Source: Burkholderiales bacterium
Lineage (GTDB): Bacteria > Pseudomonadota > Gammaproteobacteria > Burkholderiales > JAEUOS01
Direction: 5' to 3'
Assembly: GCA_947473125.1 (NCBI GenBank)
Contig: CANJDH010000027.1
Location: 1 to 49,239 of the forward strand
DNA length: 49,239 nucleotides
Shown: piece after piece, positions 14,992 through 23,521 of the stretch
Position numbering within the stretch: the stretch's first letter is position 1
Layout: each line of letters begins with the position of its first letter
The notes under the pieces: generated by a model
What the model saw: only the letters and a program-made list of their open reading frames with translations
What the model was told of the DNA's origin: nothing
The model's database searches: none
Position numbers and translations under genes: made by a program

Positions 14992-15435
14992 ATGGATCGC
15001 ACTGAAGTCACCAAAAAGATCGTTTCCGTCAAAGTCAAAAAAGGCATGAAGTGGGAAACCATCGCCAAGAAATATGACGCGAGCAAAGAATGGGTAGTCG
15101 CCGCTCTGCTCGGCCAGATGCAGATGACCAAAAAGCAGGCGGAAATCACCGGCAAAATCTTCGGCCTCACCGATGAAGAAGTGGCCTGGCTGCAAATCGT
15201 GCCTTACAAAGGCTCCTTGCCCACTGCCGTGCCGACCGACCCACTGATTTACCGCTGGTACGAGATCGTCAACGTGTACGGCACTACCATCAAGGAGCTG
15301 ATCCACGAAGAATTCGGCGACGGCATCATGAGCGCGATCGATTTCTCGATGGACATCCAGCGTGAAGCCGATCCCAAAGGCGACCGGGTCAACGTGGTGC
15401 TGTCGGGCAAGTTCCTGTCGTACAAAACTTATTGA
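14992..15435 (+). CDS. cynS: Cyanate hydratase (cyanase)
   Basis: Cyanase converts cyanate and bicarbonate to carbamate, which breaks down to ammonia and CO2. The 147-residue protein has the N-terminal helical DNA-binding-like domain and the C-terminal catalytic domain. The catalytic triad aligns as Arg88 (LIYRWYE), Glu91 and Ser114 (GIMSAIDF), as in the E. coli enzyme (Arg96, Glu99, Ser122). AAAGGAG lies just before the ATG. Together with the transporter upstream it forms a full cyanate uptake and use operon giving nitrogen and detoxification. Confidence 0.98.
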   Translation: MDRTEVTKKIVSVKVKKGMKWETIAKKYDASKEWVVAALLGQMQMTKKQAEITGKIFGLTDEEVAWLQIVPYKGSLPTAVPTDPLIYRWYEIVNVYGTTIKELIHEEFGDGIMSAIDFSMDIQREADPKGDRVNVVLSGKFLSYKTY

Positions 15436-15442
15436 TCACGAC

Positions 15443-15886
15443 ATGAGCGACGCTGCTCCCGCGGAAGGGCGCCCGCCCTTCCCGCCGTTCACCGAGGAAA
15501 CGGCCAAGAAAAAAATTCAGGCGGCAGAAGACGCCTGGAATTCGCGTGACCCGGCGCGCGTTGCGCTGGCCTACACGCGCGACACCGAATGGCGCAACCG
15601 CAACGAGTTCCTCAACGGGCGCGACGCGGTGCGCGAATTCCTGTCGCGCAAGTGGCAGTGCGAGCTCGACTACCGGCTCAAGAAGGAACTCTGGTGCTTT
15701 GCCGGCAACCGCATCGCGGTGCGCTTCGAGTACGAGTGGCGCGACGATTCCGGCCAATGGTTCCGCTCCTACGGCAACGAAAACTGGGAATTCGCGCCCA
15801 ACGGCCTGATGGCCAAGCGCTACGCCAGCATCAACGACCTGCACATCACGGAAGGCCAGCGCACCCAGCGCTGGGAGCGCAAGTAG
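15443..15886 (+). CDS. NTF2-like protein (DUF1348 family)
   Basis: This 147-residue protein of the SnoaL/NTF2 cone fold has the hallmarks [41 protein letters not shown] and a basic C-terminal half. The ATG at 15443 lies 7 bp after the cynS stop, so it is the last gene of the cyn transcript. The molecular role of DUF1348 is unknown. Its place suggests a link to cyanate or to a co-metabolised compound, but that is inference. Confidence 0.88.
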   Translation: MSDAAPAEGRPPFPPFTEETAKKKIQAAEDAWNSRDPARVALAYTRDTEWRNRNEFLNGRDAVREFLSRKWQCELDYRLKKELWCFAGNRIAVRFEYEWRDDSGQWFRSYGNENWEFAPNGLMAKRYASINDLHITEGQRTQRWERK

Positions 15887-15948
15887 CCGCTTTCCCTTTT
15901 CAGGATTCCGCTCCACAATGCGCCCTTTCGCCAATTGTGTTGCAGACC

Positions 15949-16809
15949 ATGAGAAGCAAGCTGTTTGTCCCCGGCTCGCGCCCCGAGCTGTTCGCCAAGG
16001 CGCTCGCCAGTCCTGCCGATGCGCTGTCGTTTGACCTTGAGGATTCGGTCGCGCCGGAACGCAAAGCGGAGGCGCGCACGGTCCTTGCCGCATTTCTGCG
16101 CTCCGGCACTCTGGAAGGCTCCACCAAAACCATCATCGTGCGCGTCAACGGCATGGACACGCCGTATTTCGCGGACGACCTCGCCGCGCTGGCGCTGCCC
16201 GGCGTGCACCTGATCAACCTGCCCAAGCCCGACAGCCCGGCAGCGGTGCAGGCCGTCGCCGCCGCGCTGGAACAAGCCGAACGGTCCAACAAAGTCGTCG
16301 CACCGATCCGGCTGCTCGTCAATATCGAATCGGCAAGCGCCCTGCGCACGGCTGACCAACTTGCCAGTGCCCACCCGCGTGTCGCGGGTCTGCAACTGGG
16401 CCTCGCCGACCTGTTCGAACCCTTGGGCATCGACCGCCGCGAACCGACGGCCATCGCGAACGCGATGTTCGCGGTACGCATGGCCGCCGGTGAAGCAGGC
16501 GTGTTTGCCTACGACGCCGCCTTCGCCAACATCAAGGACGTAGACGGGTTTCGTGCCGAAGCGCAGCTTGCGAAGCGGCTTGGCTTTGTCGGCAAAAGCT
16601 GCATCCATCCTTCGCAAATTGTCCTGGCCAACGAAGTGTTTCGCCCAAGCGATGAAGAGATCGCGCACGCATTGCGTGTGCTCGACGCTGCCGAAGCCGC
16701 CAACGGCGCCGGCGCTTATCTGGTCGATGGCCAGATGATTGATCCACCCTTCTTCAAACGTGCCGAACAAGTAGTCACTACCGCGCGCCGCATGGGCCTG
16801 ATTGTCTGA
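15949..16809 (+). CDS. HpcH/HpaI aldolase / CitE-like CoA-ester lyase
   Basis: This 286-residue TIM-barrel enzyme resembles citrate lyase beta subunit and malyl-CoA or citramalyl-CoA lyases. It starts MRSKLFVPGSRPELFAKAL. It has SFDLEDSVAP (metal-proximal acidic residues near residue 30), LLVNIESASAL with the ligand Glu near residue 128, and GKSCIHPSQI near residue 222. There are no CitD or CitF partners, so it probably acts alone on a CoA thioester. It is followed, with a 5-bp gap, by a class III CoA transferase and then an amidohydrolase, suggesting activation and cleavage of a hydroxy-acid. The start at 15949 begins the conserved sequence. Confidence 0.9.
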   Translation: MRSKLFVPGSRPELFAKALASPADALSFDLEDSVAPERKAEARTVLAAFLRSGTLEGSTKTIIVRVNGMDTPYFADDLAALALPGVHLINLPKPDSPAAVQAVAAALEQAERSNKVVAPIRLLVNIESASALRTADQLASAHPRVAGLQLGLADLFEPLGIDRREPTAIANAMFAVRMAAGEAGVFAYDAAFANIKDVDGFRAEAQLAKRLGFVGKSCIHPSQIVLANEVFRPSDEEIAHALRVLDAAEAANGAGAYLVDGQMIDPPFFKRAEQVVTTARRMGLIV

Positions 16810-16813
16810 CATC

Positions 16814-17986
16814 ATGACGACTCCCCTGCCTCCACGCTCCGGCCCACCCGGCCCCCTGAACGGCCTGCGCGTGCTCGACCTCTCGGCCTACATCGCCGGC
16901 CCCTACGGCTGCTCGCTGCTCGCCGACCAGGGGGCGGAGGTCATCAAGATCGAACCGCCTGCAGGCGACAATCTGCGCAAATATCCGTCTACCCTCGAAA
17001 ACGAAAGCCGCGCCTTCCTCGGCGTGAACCGCAGCAAGCTCGGCGTGATGCTCGATTTGAAGCAAGCCGACGACCTCCGGGCGCTGCTGGATCTCGTGCG
17101 CGAAGCCGACGTGCTGGTGCACAACTTCCGCCCCAGTGTGGCGCCGCGCCTCGGCATCAGCTACGAGCAGTTGCAGGCGATCAACCCGCGCCTGATCTAT
17201 TGCGCCGTATCGGGTTATGGCGAATCCGGCCCCTTGCAGGAGAAGGCCGGCTACGACCAGGTGCTGCAAACCATGACCGGCATGGCCGTCGAGCAAGGCA
17301 AGCACGGCGGCCCGCCGGAAATCCTCTATGGCTCGGTGGTCGATTACTACGCCGCTGCACTGGTGGCGGCCGGCGTGTCGTCGGCCCTGTATGAACGCGA
17401 AAAAAGCGGTGTCGGGCAATACGTCGGCGTCTCGCTTTTGCGCGCCGCGCTGACGATGCAGTCGGCACGACTGGTGTGGGCCGAGGGCGAGCCGAAAGAC
17501 ATCAGCCGCGACATGCGCTCCGGCGGCATTACCGGCATTCACCCGACACGTGAAGGCCACCTCTACATCTCGGCCAACACGCCGCATTTCTGGAAAGCAC
17601 TGTGCGAGAAAATCGGCCTCACCGACCTTGGCACCAATGCACGCTACGACTCGGTAAAAAAACGGGCGCAGCACGCCTCGGAAATCATCCCCAAACTTCA
17701 CCATGCCCTCAAGTGCCACACGGCACTGGAATGGGAAGCGCTATTCGGTGAGGACGTACCTTGCTCCGCCGCACGCAATGTGGCCGACATGTTCGACCAC
17801 CCGCAAGTGGCTGCAGAAGGCCTGATCACTGAATTTGACCATCCGGTCGCGGGGCGTTACCGCGGCTTCACCGGCCCGATCAAGTTCGGCCGCACGCCCG
17901 GACCCGCGCCCTTCACTGCACCGACACTGGGCCAGCATACGGCAGCTGTCCTCGCGCAGCGCAAGACACGCGCGGACACCGAGTGA
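16814..17986 (+). CDS. Class III CoA transferase (CaiB/BaiF family)
   Basis: This 390-residue enzyme moves CoA between carboxylic acids. It has the N-terminal Rossmann-like motif GLRVLDLSAYIAGPYGCSLLAD-like sequence, the block EVIKIEPPAGD, VNRSKLGVMLDLK, and the probable catalytic Asp in GSVVDYYAA. The ATG at 16814 lies 5 bp after the lyase stop; a TTG at 16802 would add four residues. Its end overlaps the amidohydrolase start by 4 bp. The substrate is unknown; the adjacent lyase and hydrolase suggest a dicarboxylic or hydroxy-acid. Confidence 0.93.
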   Translation: MTTPLPPRSGPPGPLNGLRVLDLSAYIAGPYGCSLLADQGAEVIKIEPPAGDNLRKYPSTLENESRAFLGVNRSKLGVMLDLKQADDLRALLDLVREADVLVHNFRPSVAPRLGISYEQLQAINPRLIYCAVSGYGESGPLQEKAGYDQVLQTMTGMAVEQGKHGGPPEILYGSVVDYYAAALVAAGVSSALYEREKSGVGQYVGVSLLRAALTMQSARLVWAEGEPKDISRDMRSGGITGIHPTREGHLYISANTPHFWKALCEKIGLTDLGTNARYDSVKKRAQHASEIIPKLHHALKCHTALEWEALFGEDVPCSAARNVADMFDHPQVAAEGLITEFDHPVAGRYRGFTGPIKFGRTPGPAPFTAPTLGQHTAAVLAQRKTRADTE

Positions 17987-18849
17987 TCGACATCCCCAAT
18001 ACCAGTGGTACCGGCATGCCGGCGCTGGCGGTGCCACCGCTCACTTGCGACGCCCACATGCACGTCTATGACCGGCGTTTTCCGGTCAAGGGAGGTTTTG
18101 TCGAAGGTGCCACTGTCAGGGAATACAACCGCCTGCAACAGCGCACCGGTACCAGTCGCACGGTGGTCGTCAACCCGCGCGCCAGCGGCGTCGACAATCG
18201 GGTGACCCTCGATGCCATCGCCCAATTGGGCAGGGAGCGCGCTCGCGGCATCGCCGTCGTCAATACGTCGGTCACCGACGCGGAGCTTTACGCGTTGCGC
18301 GCGGGCGGCATCCGCGGCATTCGCTTCACGCTCTACACGCTGGACAATGCGCCCACCTCATTCGACATGGTCGAGCCGCTGGCACGGCGCATCGCAGCAC
18401 TCGGGTGGCATGTTCAACTGCACTGGACCGCAGACCAGATCGCCGAACACGCCGACATGCTGTTGCGCCTGCCCTGCACCATCGTGCTCGACCACCTCGC
18501 CCGCTTACCGCAGCCCTTCGGCTTGCTGCATCCCGCCGTCGCCGTGATCCACAAGCTCCTCGACGGCGGGCGTACCTGGATCAAGCTGTCAGGCGCGTAC
18601 CTGGACTCGACCGCGGGTGCAGCAGGCGATTACGCGGAAGCCACCGTGGTGGCGCGCCACTGGGTGGCCGCGGTCCCCGAGCGCATGGTGTGGGGCAGCG
18701 ACTGGCCTCACCCCACTGAGAAGCAAAAGCCAGACGACGCGCAATTGCTCGACCTGATGTTGCAATGGGCAGACGACGACCTCACCCGCAAACGCATCCT
18801 CGTCGACAACCCGGCCGCGCTGTACGATTTTCCCATGCCCACCCCTTGA
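17983..18849 (+). CDS. Amidohydrolase, 2-pyrone-4,6-dicarboxylate hydrolase-like
   Basis: This 288-residue TIM-barrel metal-dependent hydrolase has the opening CDAHMHVYDRRFP, with the HxH metal motif, and the C-terminal VWGSDWPHPTE with a conserved Asp. LDHLARLPQPFG and WIKLSGAY are also typical of the PDC hydrolase (LigI) subfamily, which opens lactone rings in aromatic catabolism. The start is a GTG at 17983 overlapping the CoA-transferase stop. It is the third gene of the lyase, CoA-transferase and hydrolase operon. The true substrate is unproven. Confidence 0.88.
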   Translation: MIDIPNTSGTGMPALAVPPLTCDAHMHVYDRRFPVKGGFVEGATVREYNRLQQRTGTSRTVVVNPRASGVDNRVTLDAIAQLGRERARGIAVVNTSVTDAELYALRAGGIRGIRFTLYTLDNAPTSFDMVEPLARRIAALGWHVQLHWTADQIAEHADMLLRLPCTIVLDHLARLPQPFGLLHPAVAVIHKLLDGGRTWIKLSGAYLDSTAGAAGDYAEATVVARHWVAAVPERMVWGSDWPHPTEKQKPDDAQLLDLMLQWADDDLTRKRILVDNPAALYDFPMPTP

Positions 18850-18915
18850 AAACCCATGGTGGGAGCCGAACCGCAAGCATGCATGCCCGATAGCGGCTTG
18901 CACCAACGGTTTTCG
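18848..18915. repeat. REP-like imperfect palindrome (two inverted copies)
   Basis: A left arm GAAAACCCATGGTGGGAGCC (18848-18867) faces a right arm that reads, on the minus strand, GAAAACCGTTGGTGCAAGCC (18914-18895). As RNA it could fold into a long hairpin. It sits between two converging genes and may act as a bidirectional terminator. Related copies occur at 20012-20031 and 33879-33899. Confidence 0.6.
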
Positions 18916-18953
18916 GCGCACTCCTTCTCGACGGCTTGGACGCCGCCGCTCGT

Positions 18954-19955
18954 TCAGGTCGCGGCGGTCTGCGCCGTCTCGTAGTTGACGATGAAGTCCG
19001 GTGGCAACGCCGGGCCCCAGACATAGAGCGAATCTTCCGGAGGATGGTCGGCAGCCGGCCAGTCGACCTCGGCGGGGATGAAGTCGATGTCGAACGAATA
19101 CTCGGCATGTCCTCCCCAGGGGTCGCGCACATAGTAAAAATAGTTCGAGCCCAAAACGTGCCGGCCGACGCCCCAGCCGCGCTCGTAGCCCTGCCCTTTC
19201 ATGAACTCGGCGCCGGCCCCCACCTCGTTGATGCTGCCGACATCCCAGCTTGAATGATGCAGGCCCAGGCCGTCGGAGTGGGCGAACGCCACGAGATGGT
19301 GGTCGCTGCCGTGGGCGCCGTGCATGAACGCAATGCCCGGCCCCGAATGGTCGCTCAGGCGAATCCCCAGCAAGTCGGAAAATTGCTTCATCGCGGCCGG
19401 CACATCGGACACGAAAAAAAGGATATGCGACAGGTGCCGTGGATGCACACGCGGCGTCTTGCTGCGCGACGGCGCGTTGCCCTGCGCCACCATGGGCGCG
19501 CTAACGTCATGCGGCGACTTCACCCCGGGCGACACCTTCGGCGCCACCAGCAATTGCACCACCAGCCCGTCCTGCGCAGTGAACCAGATGCCGCCTTTGC
19601 GCGCAGCTAGCGGGTGTGCCTCGCGCTGCAGGCCCGACGCCGCGATGCGTTGCACGAATGCCGCCTCGTCTTCGGGATAAATGCCGAACGTCACATATTC
19701 GAACTTGCGTTTCGTACCACCCTGGAACACTTGCGCCCAGACGTGGCCGCCCCCGCCGTTGCTCGTGCCGCCGCCGGCCATATCGCCGCGGACCTTGTCA
19801 AAGGTGCGCAAGGTGAGGCTCTCACCCTCCTCGCGCACATCGAGGCCGAAAGCATCGTAAAAGCGCTTTGCTTCGGCAAGATCGGGCACGCTGAACACGA
19901 AGCGGTCGACAGAATGCACGGCAATCGTATTGGCGCGGCGCGGATGGTTTGGCAT
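18954..19955 (-). CDS. Two-domain VOC protein, extradiol-dioxygenase-like
   Basis: This 333-residue protein has two vicinal-oxygen-chelate modules: about 10-140 (VDRFVFSVPDLAEAKRFYDAFGL) and about 170-310 (LSHILFFVSDVPAAMKQFSDLLG). The second domain has the pattern of a type I extradiol dioxygenase, with a His in HLSHILF, a second in LGLHHSSWDVG and a Glu near the end (GHAEYSFD) as likely iron ligands. Such enzymes cleave catechols or related aromatic diols. The gene lies alone between two copies of a short repeat, 90 bp downstream of livF. An aromatic or cyclic substrate for this region is suggested but not shown. Confidence 0.82.
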   Translation of the reverse strand: MPNHPRRANTIAVHSVDRFVFSVPDLAEAKRFYDAFGLDVREEGESLTLRTFDKVRGDMAGGGTSNGGGGHVWAQVFQGGTKRKFEYVTFGIYPEDEAAFVQRIAASGLQREAHPLAARKGGIWFTAQDGLVVQLLVAPKVSPGVKSPHDVSAPMVAQGNAPSRSKTPRVHPRHLSHILFFVSDVPAAMKQFSDLLGIRLSDHSGPGIAFMHGAHGSDHHLVAFAHSDGLGLHHSSWDVGSINEVGAGAEFMKGQGYERGWGVGRHVLGSNYFYYVRDPWGGHAEYSFDIDFIPAEVDWPAADHPPEDSLYVWGPALPPDFIVNYETAQTAAT

Positions 19956-20011
19956 CGTGACTCCCTGGAATGATGACGGCTGGGAAGGATTCAGTTTGAA
20001 GCGACTTACGT

Positions 20012-20031
20012 CCGAAACCGTTGGTGCAAGC
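20012..20031 (+). repeat. REP-like repeat copy between livF and the VOC gene
   Basis: CCGAAACCGTTGGTGCAAGC is nearly identical to the reverse complement of 18896-18916, differing by one inserted base. The VOC gene is therefore flanked by about 20-bp inverted repeats roughly 1.1 kb apart. Confidence 0.6.
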
Positions 20032-20045
20032 GCCTCTTAGGACGA

Positions 20046-20762
20046 TCAACCGGCCATCACCAATTCGGTCAGGCGCTCCGGATTGAGCAGCAGCTCGGCA
20101 CTGGCGCCGGCATACGCAATGCGCCCACGGTTGAGTACCAGTGCCTGATCGGTCACTTCGAGGGCAAGCTTGGCGGATTGCTCAACCAGGATCACGGTAA
20201 GGCCTTCATCGCGAATCAGGCGCCTGATACTGGCCAGCAGGCTCTGCACGATGATCGGCGCCAGCCCCTCGAGCGGTTCGTCGAGCAGCAATAGCGCCGG
20301 GTCGCCCATCAAGGCGCGCCCCATCGCCAACATTTGCTGCTCGCCGCCGGAAATCTGGTTGCCCATATGGCCGCGCCGTTCCGCCAGCCGCGGGAACAGT
20401 TCGTATACCCGTTCGACCGGCCAGCGTCCAGGTCGCGCCGCCACCAGCAGGTTTTCTTCAATCGTAAGCGACGGAAAAATGTCGCGCGTCTGCGGCACGT
20501 AGCCGATGCCAAGGCGCGCGCGCTCGTGCACCGGCAGGGCATGAATCGGTTTGCCCCGATACGCAATGCTTCCCGCATGGAACGTGCTGTGCCCCATGAT
20601 GCTGGCCAGCAGCGTGGTCTTGCCGACGCCGTTACGCCCGAGAATTGCCAACGCGCCGCACTCGGGCAAGCTCAAGCTGATGTCTTCGAGCACCACGGTG
20701 GGGCCGTAACCGGTGCGCAGCCCTTCGATGCGCAAGGCATCTGTCGACGGCGCGTCAGTCAT
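20046..20762 (-). CDS. livF: Branched-chain-type ABC transporter ATP-binding protein LivF
   Basis: This 238-residue ATPase is one of the two nucleotide-binding subunits of a Liv/HAAT importer. It has Walker A GRNGVGKT, the short Q loop YVPQTRDIFPSLTIEENL typical of LivF, signature SGGEQQM and Walker B LLLLDEPLEGLAP. The ATG at 20762 lies 8 bp inside the end of livG, so the two are coupled. It is the last gene of the transporter operon 20046-24727. Symbols follow family practice; the substrate need not be leucine. Confidence 0.93.
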   Translation of the reverse strand: MTDAPSTDALRIEGLRTGYGPTVVLEDISLSLPECGALAILGRNGVGKTTLLASIMGHSTFHAGSIAYRGKPIHALPVHERARLGIGYVPQTRDIFPSLTIEENLLVAARPGRWPVERVYELFPRLAERRGHMGNQISGGEQQMLAMGRALMGDPALLLLDEPLEGLAPIIVQSLLASIRRLIRDEGLTVILVEQSAKLALEVTDQALVLNRGRIAYAGASAELLLNPERLTELVMAG

Positions 20763-21504
20763 GCGATTCCCCCAGATACACCTCGCGCACGCGTGCATCG
20801 CGGGCAATCTCGTCCGGCGCGCCGTGGCACAGTACTTCTCCCTGCACCAGCACGGTAATGCGCTCGGCAAAACGAAACACCAGATCCATGTCGTGCTCGA
20901 TGATCAGGATCGCGATGTCCTTTGGTAGCTGGGCGAGCGCTTCGAGAATCCGCTCGGACTCCACCTTGGGAACCCCCGCTGCCGGCTCGTCAAGCAGCAG
21001 CACCTTGGGGCGCAAGCCCAGTGCAATCGCAATTTCCACCAGGCGCTGCTTGCCATAGGGCAAATCGAGCACGCGACGCGGCGCTTCATCGGCGATGCCG
21101 AGCGACGCCAGCAGTTCGAGCGCTTCGTCGCGCACCTCGGCGTAGCTGTTCGCCGGACGCCACCACTTGCCCGCCGTGCCGCGCCGCTCGGCCACGCCGA
21201 GCGCAACGTTGTCAAGCACACTCATGCTGCCAAACAGGGTATTGATCTGAAACGTGCGCCCCAGCCCGCGCTTGACGCGTTGCGCCTGCGCCAGTTGCGT
21301 CACGTCTTCCCCGCCCAGCGCAACCGACCCCGAGGAGGGCGCAAGACGGCCCGTCAACAGGTTGACAAACGTGGTCTTGCCCGCACCGTTCGGGCCGATC
21401 AGCGCATGGCGCGCGCCGGCTTCCAGCGTAAAATCAATGTCCGCTGCGACCGTGAGGGCGCCGAAGCTCTTGCACAGCTTGACGGTTTGCAACACGGCGC
21501 TCAT
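20755..21504 (-). CDS. livG: Branched-chain-type ABC transporter ATP-binding protein LivG
   Basis: This 249-residue ATPase has Walker A GPNGAGKT, a LivG-type Q-loop region (GLGRTFQINTLFGSMSVLDNV) and Walker B VLLLDEPAAGVP. The signature motif is degenerate: where LSYGQQR is usual, this protein has LPYGKQRLVEIA. Its start overlaps the livM stop by 4 bp. With LivF it powers uptake through LivH and LivM. Confidence 0.93.
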   Translation of the reverse strand: MSAVLQTVKLCKSFGALTVAADIDFTLEAGARHALIGPNGAGKTTFVNLLTGRLAPSSGSVALGGEDVTQLAQAQRVKRGLGRTFQINTLFGSMSVLDNVALGVAERRGTAGKWWRPANSYAEVRDEALELLASLGIADEAPRRVLDLPYGKQRLVEIAIALGLRPKVLLLDEPAAGVPKVESERILEALAQLPKDIAILIIEHDMDLVFRFAERITVLVQGEVLCHGAPDEIARDARVREVYLGESHD

Positions 21505-22490
21505 GCCGTGCCTCCGCCGCGCATGCTGCGAAACTTCGCCAGCAGGCCGTCACAGATGCCCAGCACGCCGCCGCGGGCAAACAGCACCACAATCACCAGC
21601 AGCAGGCCAATGCCGAAAAACCAGTATTCGGGAAATTGTTTGGCCAGGTAATCCTGCGCGACCCAAAACACCCTCGGGCCGACGAAGGCACCATACAAAC
21701 GCCCGACACCGCCGAGAATCAACATCACCATCAGTTCGCCAGAAGGCTCAAACCCCAGCACGTTGAGGCCGACCACCTGATTGGTCTGCGTCAACAACGC
21801 ACCTGCCACGCCGGCCATCACAGCCGAAATCGTGTACACCAGCACCAGGCGCGCGTAGACCGGCGCGCCGATCGCTTCCATGCGCAAGCGGTTTTCGCGA
21901 ATCCCGGTGAGGCTGGCGCCAAACGGCGAGTGGATCATGCGCCGCACCAGCCACCACCCGGCAAACAAAATGACGAGGCACCACCAATACGCGGTCTTGC
22001 CGTACAGGTCGAACTTGAACATGCCGAAGATTGGCGCCACCACCACACCGGCGAGCCCGTCGGCGCCGCCGGTCAAGTGGGTCGCCTTGTTGGCAATCTC
22101 CAGGCACACCGCCGCGACCGCAAGGGTCAGCATGAGCTGCGTGAGGCCGTGCGTGCGCATGATCACCGCACCCGTTACCAGACCCAGCACGCCGGCAGCA
22201 ACAGCGCTCGCCAGCAGCTGCAAGAACGGATCGGTCACGCCGAGCTTGACCGACAGCATGCCCGTCACATAAGCGCCGAGGCCGAAGAACGCCGCATGGC
22301 CCAGCGTGATGATGCCGGCGTACCCGAGGATCAAATCGAGGGACAGCGCGAACAGGATATAGGTGAGGACGCGCGCGCCCATCGACAAATAATCGGGCAG
22401 CGCGAAAAACACGACGATTGCCAACACCCACGGCAACCATTCAGTCCAGCGCAGGCGCGCATCGGCGTTGTAGCCTACGGGGTGCTTCAT
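21501..22490 (-). CDS. livM: Branched-chain-type ABC transporter permease LivM
   Basis: This 329-residue membrane permease has about nine to ten hydrophobic segments. It shows the family stretches LILGYAGIITLGHAAFFGLGAY and IRENRLRMEAIG, the latter being the cytoplasmic coupling loop. The ATG at 22490 begins MKHPVGYNADARLRW. Reading in frame further upstream would translate the 36-bp tandem repeats at 22516-22610 into a repetitive Arg/Gly peptide, which is not credible. It is separated from livH by those repeats. Confidence 0.93.
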   Translation of the reverse strand: MKHPVGYNADARLRWTEWLPWVLAIVVFFALPDYLSMGARVLTYILFALSLDLILGYAGIITLGHAAFFGLGAYVTGMLSVKLGVTDPFLQLLASAVAAGVLGLVTGAVIMRTHGLTQLMLTLAVAAVCLEIANKATHLTGGADGLAGVVVAPIFGMFKFDLYGKTAYWWCLVILFAGWWLVRRMIHSPFGASLTGIRENRLRMEAIGAPVYARLVLVYTISAVMAGVAGALLTQTNQVVGLNVLGFEPSGELMVMLILGGVGRLYGAFVGPRVFWVAQDYLAKQFPEYWFFGIGLLLVIVVLFARGGVLGICDGLLAKFRSMRGGGTA

Positions 22491-22515
22491 GCACGCCTCC
22501 CCGTATTGCCGTAAA

Positions 22516-22610
22516 CCGCGCTCATGCGCGCCTCCCAGTTTGGGCCGTGAGGCGCGCTCACGTGTGCCTCCCAGTTTGGGCCGTGAGCCGCGCTCACGCG
22601 CGCCTCCCAA
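22516..22610. repeat. 36-bp tandem repeat, about 2.6 copies, between livH and livM
   Basis: Units lie at 22516-22551, 22552-22587 and a partial one at 22588-22610. They differ by a few bases and share the block CCTCCCAGTTTGGGCCGTGA. The partial copy coincides with the last codons of livH, so the array probably arose by repeated duplication of the livH end. There are no spacers, which rules out CRISPR. Confidence 0.85.
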
Positions 22611-23469
22611 ACAACCCGGCCGGGCGCCACAACAACAACCCGATGGTGGCGGCATAGATGAAAAAGGCCCCTACCTCAGGCAACCAGTACTTGCACGCCG
22701 TGTCGGTAATGCCGATCAACAGCGCGGCAACAAACGGCCCGCGCAGGCTGCCCAGCCCCCCCACCGAGACCACAATCAAAAAATACACCAGCTGCTCAAA
22801 GGGATAGGTCGGCTGGATCGCCACGATGTCCGCGCCGAGCGCACCGCCCAGCCCGGCCAGGCCGCTGCCGATGGCAAATGTGATGGTGAACAGGCGCTTG
22901 GTGTTGATGCCGATCGACTGCGCCATGGCGCGGTTATCCACTGCCGCACGCACCATCGCGCCCCAGATGGTGCGTTCCACCCCGAACCACAATGCGGCAA
23001 TCATGGCGCCGCTGAACGCAATCAGGAATACCCGATAGGCCGGGAAATCGCGGCCCAGCAGCGAAAATTGGCCTTTGAGGTAGTCAGGCAGCAGTACCGG
23101 TTGCTGCAAGGTGCCGTAGATCAGCCGCGCCACCGCCACCGACATGAAAATCAGCCCGATGGTAAACAACACCTGTTCGAGTTCGGAAGCCCCATACAGG
23201 CGCGAGTAGAGCAGGCGCTCCAGCACCACGCTCGCGAGGGCCACCAACGCAAACGACAGGAACAATGCCAGCGGAAACGGAATCTGGAACCGCGCCAGCG
23301 AGGAGACCAGGATGTAGCCGCCGGCCATCGCAAACACGCCGTGCGCCAGATTGGTGAATCCCATCAGACCCATCGTCACCGACAGGCCTACCGAGATCAC
23401 GTACAAAATCATCCCGAACGCCACGCCATGGAAGGCGACGCTGACCAGGGATGAGAGAAAGGCTTCCAT
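22594..23469 (-). CDS. livH: Branched-chain-type ABC transporter permease LivH
   Basis: This 291-residue permease has about eight hydrophobic segments and typical family sequences GLMGFTNLAHGVFAMAGGYI and the loop AMAQSIGINTKRLF. The start MEAFLSSLVSVAFHGVAFG at 23469 lies 52 bp after the stop of the binding-protein gene. Its 3' end overlaps the tandem repeat array. It partners LivM in the membrane. Confidence 0.93.
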   Translation of the reverse strand: MEAFLSSLVSVAFHGVAFGMILYVISVGLSVTMGLMGFTNLAHGVFAMAGGYILVSSLARFQIPFPLALFLSFALVALASVVLERLLYSRLYGASELEQVLFTIGLIFMSVAVARLIYGTLQQPVLLPDYLKGQFSLLGRDFPAYRVFLIAFSGAMIAALWFGVERTIWGAMVRAAVDNRAMAQSIGINTKRLFTITFAIGSGLAGLGGALGADIVAIQPTYPFEQLVYFLIVVSVGGLGSLRGPFVAALLIGITDTACKYWLPEVGAFFIYAATIGLLLWRPAGLFGRRA

Positions 23470-23521
23470 GACAAAAAATCCCCCATGCCCGTCAACCGGT
23501 GCCCGGGGGATGTTGATCAGC

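Noticed and set aside
15589-15948. N-terminal extension of the CitE-like lyase.
   Set aside because: It lies within the NTF2-like gene in another frame and translates to low-complexity Arg/Ala-rich sequence. The lyase begins at 15949.
22516-22610. Possible CRISPR array.
   Set aside because: The 36-bp units are directly adjacent with no spacers, only about 2.6 copies, and part of one lies in livH. No cas genes are near.
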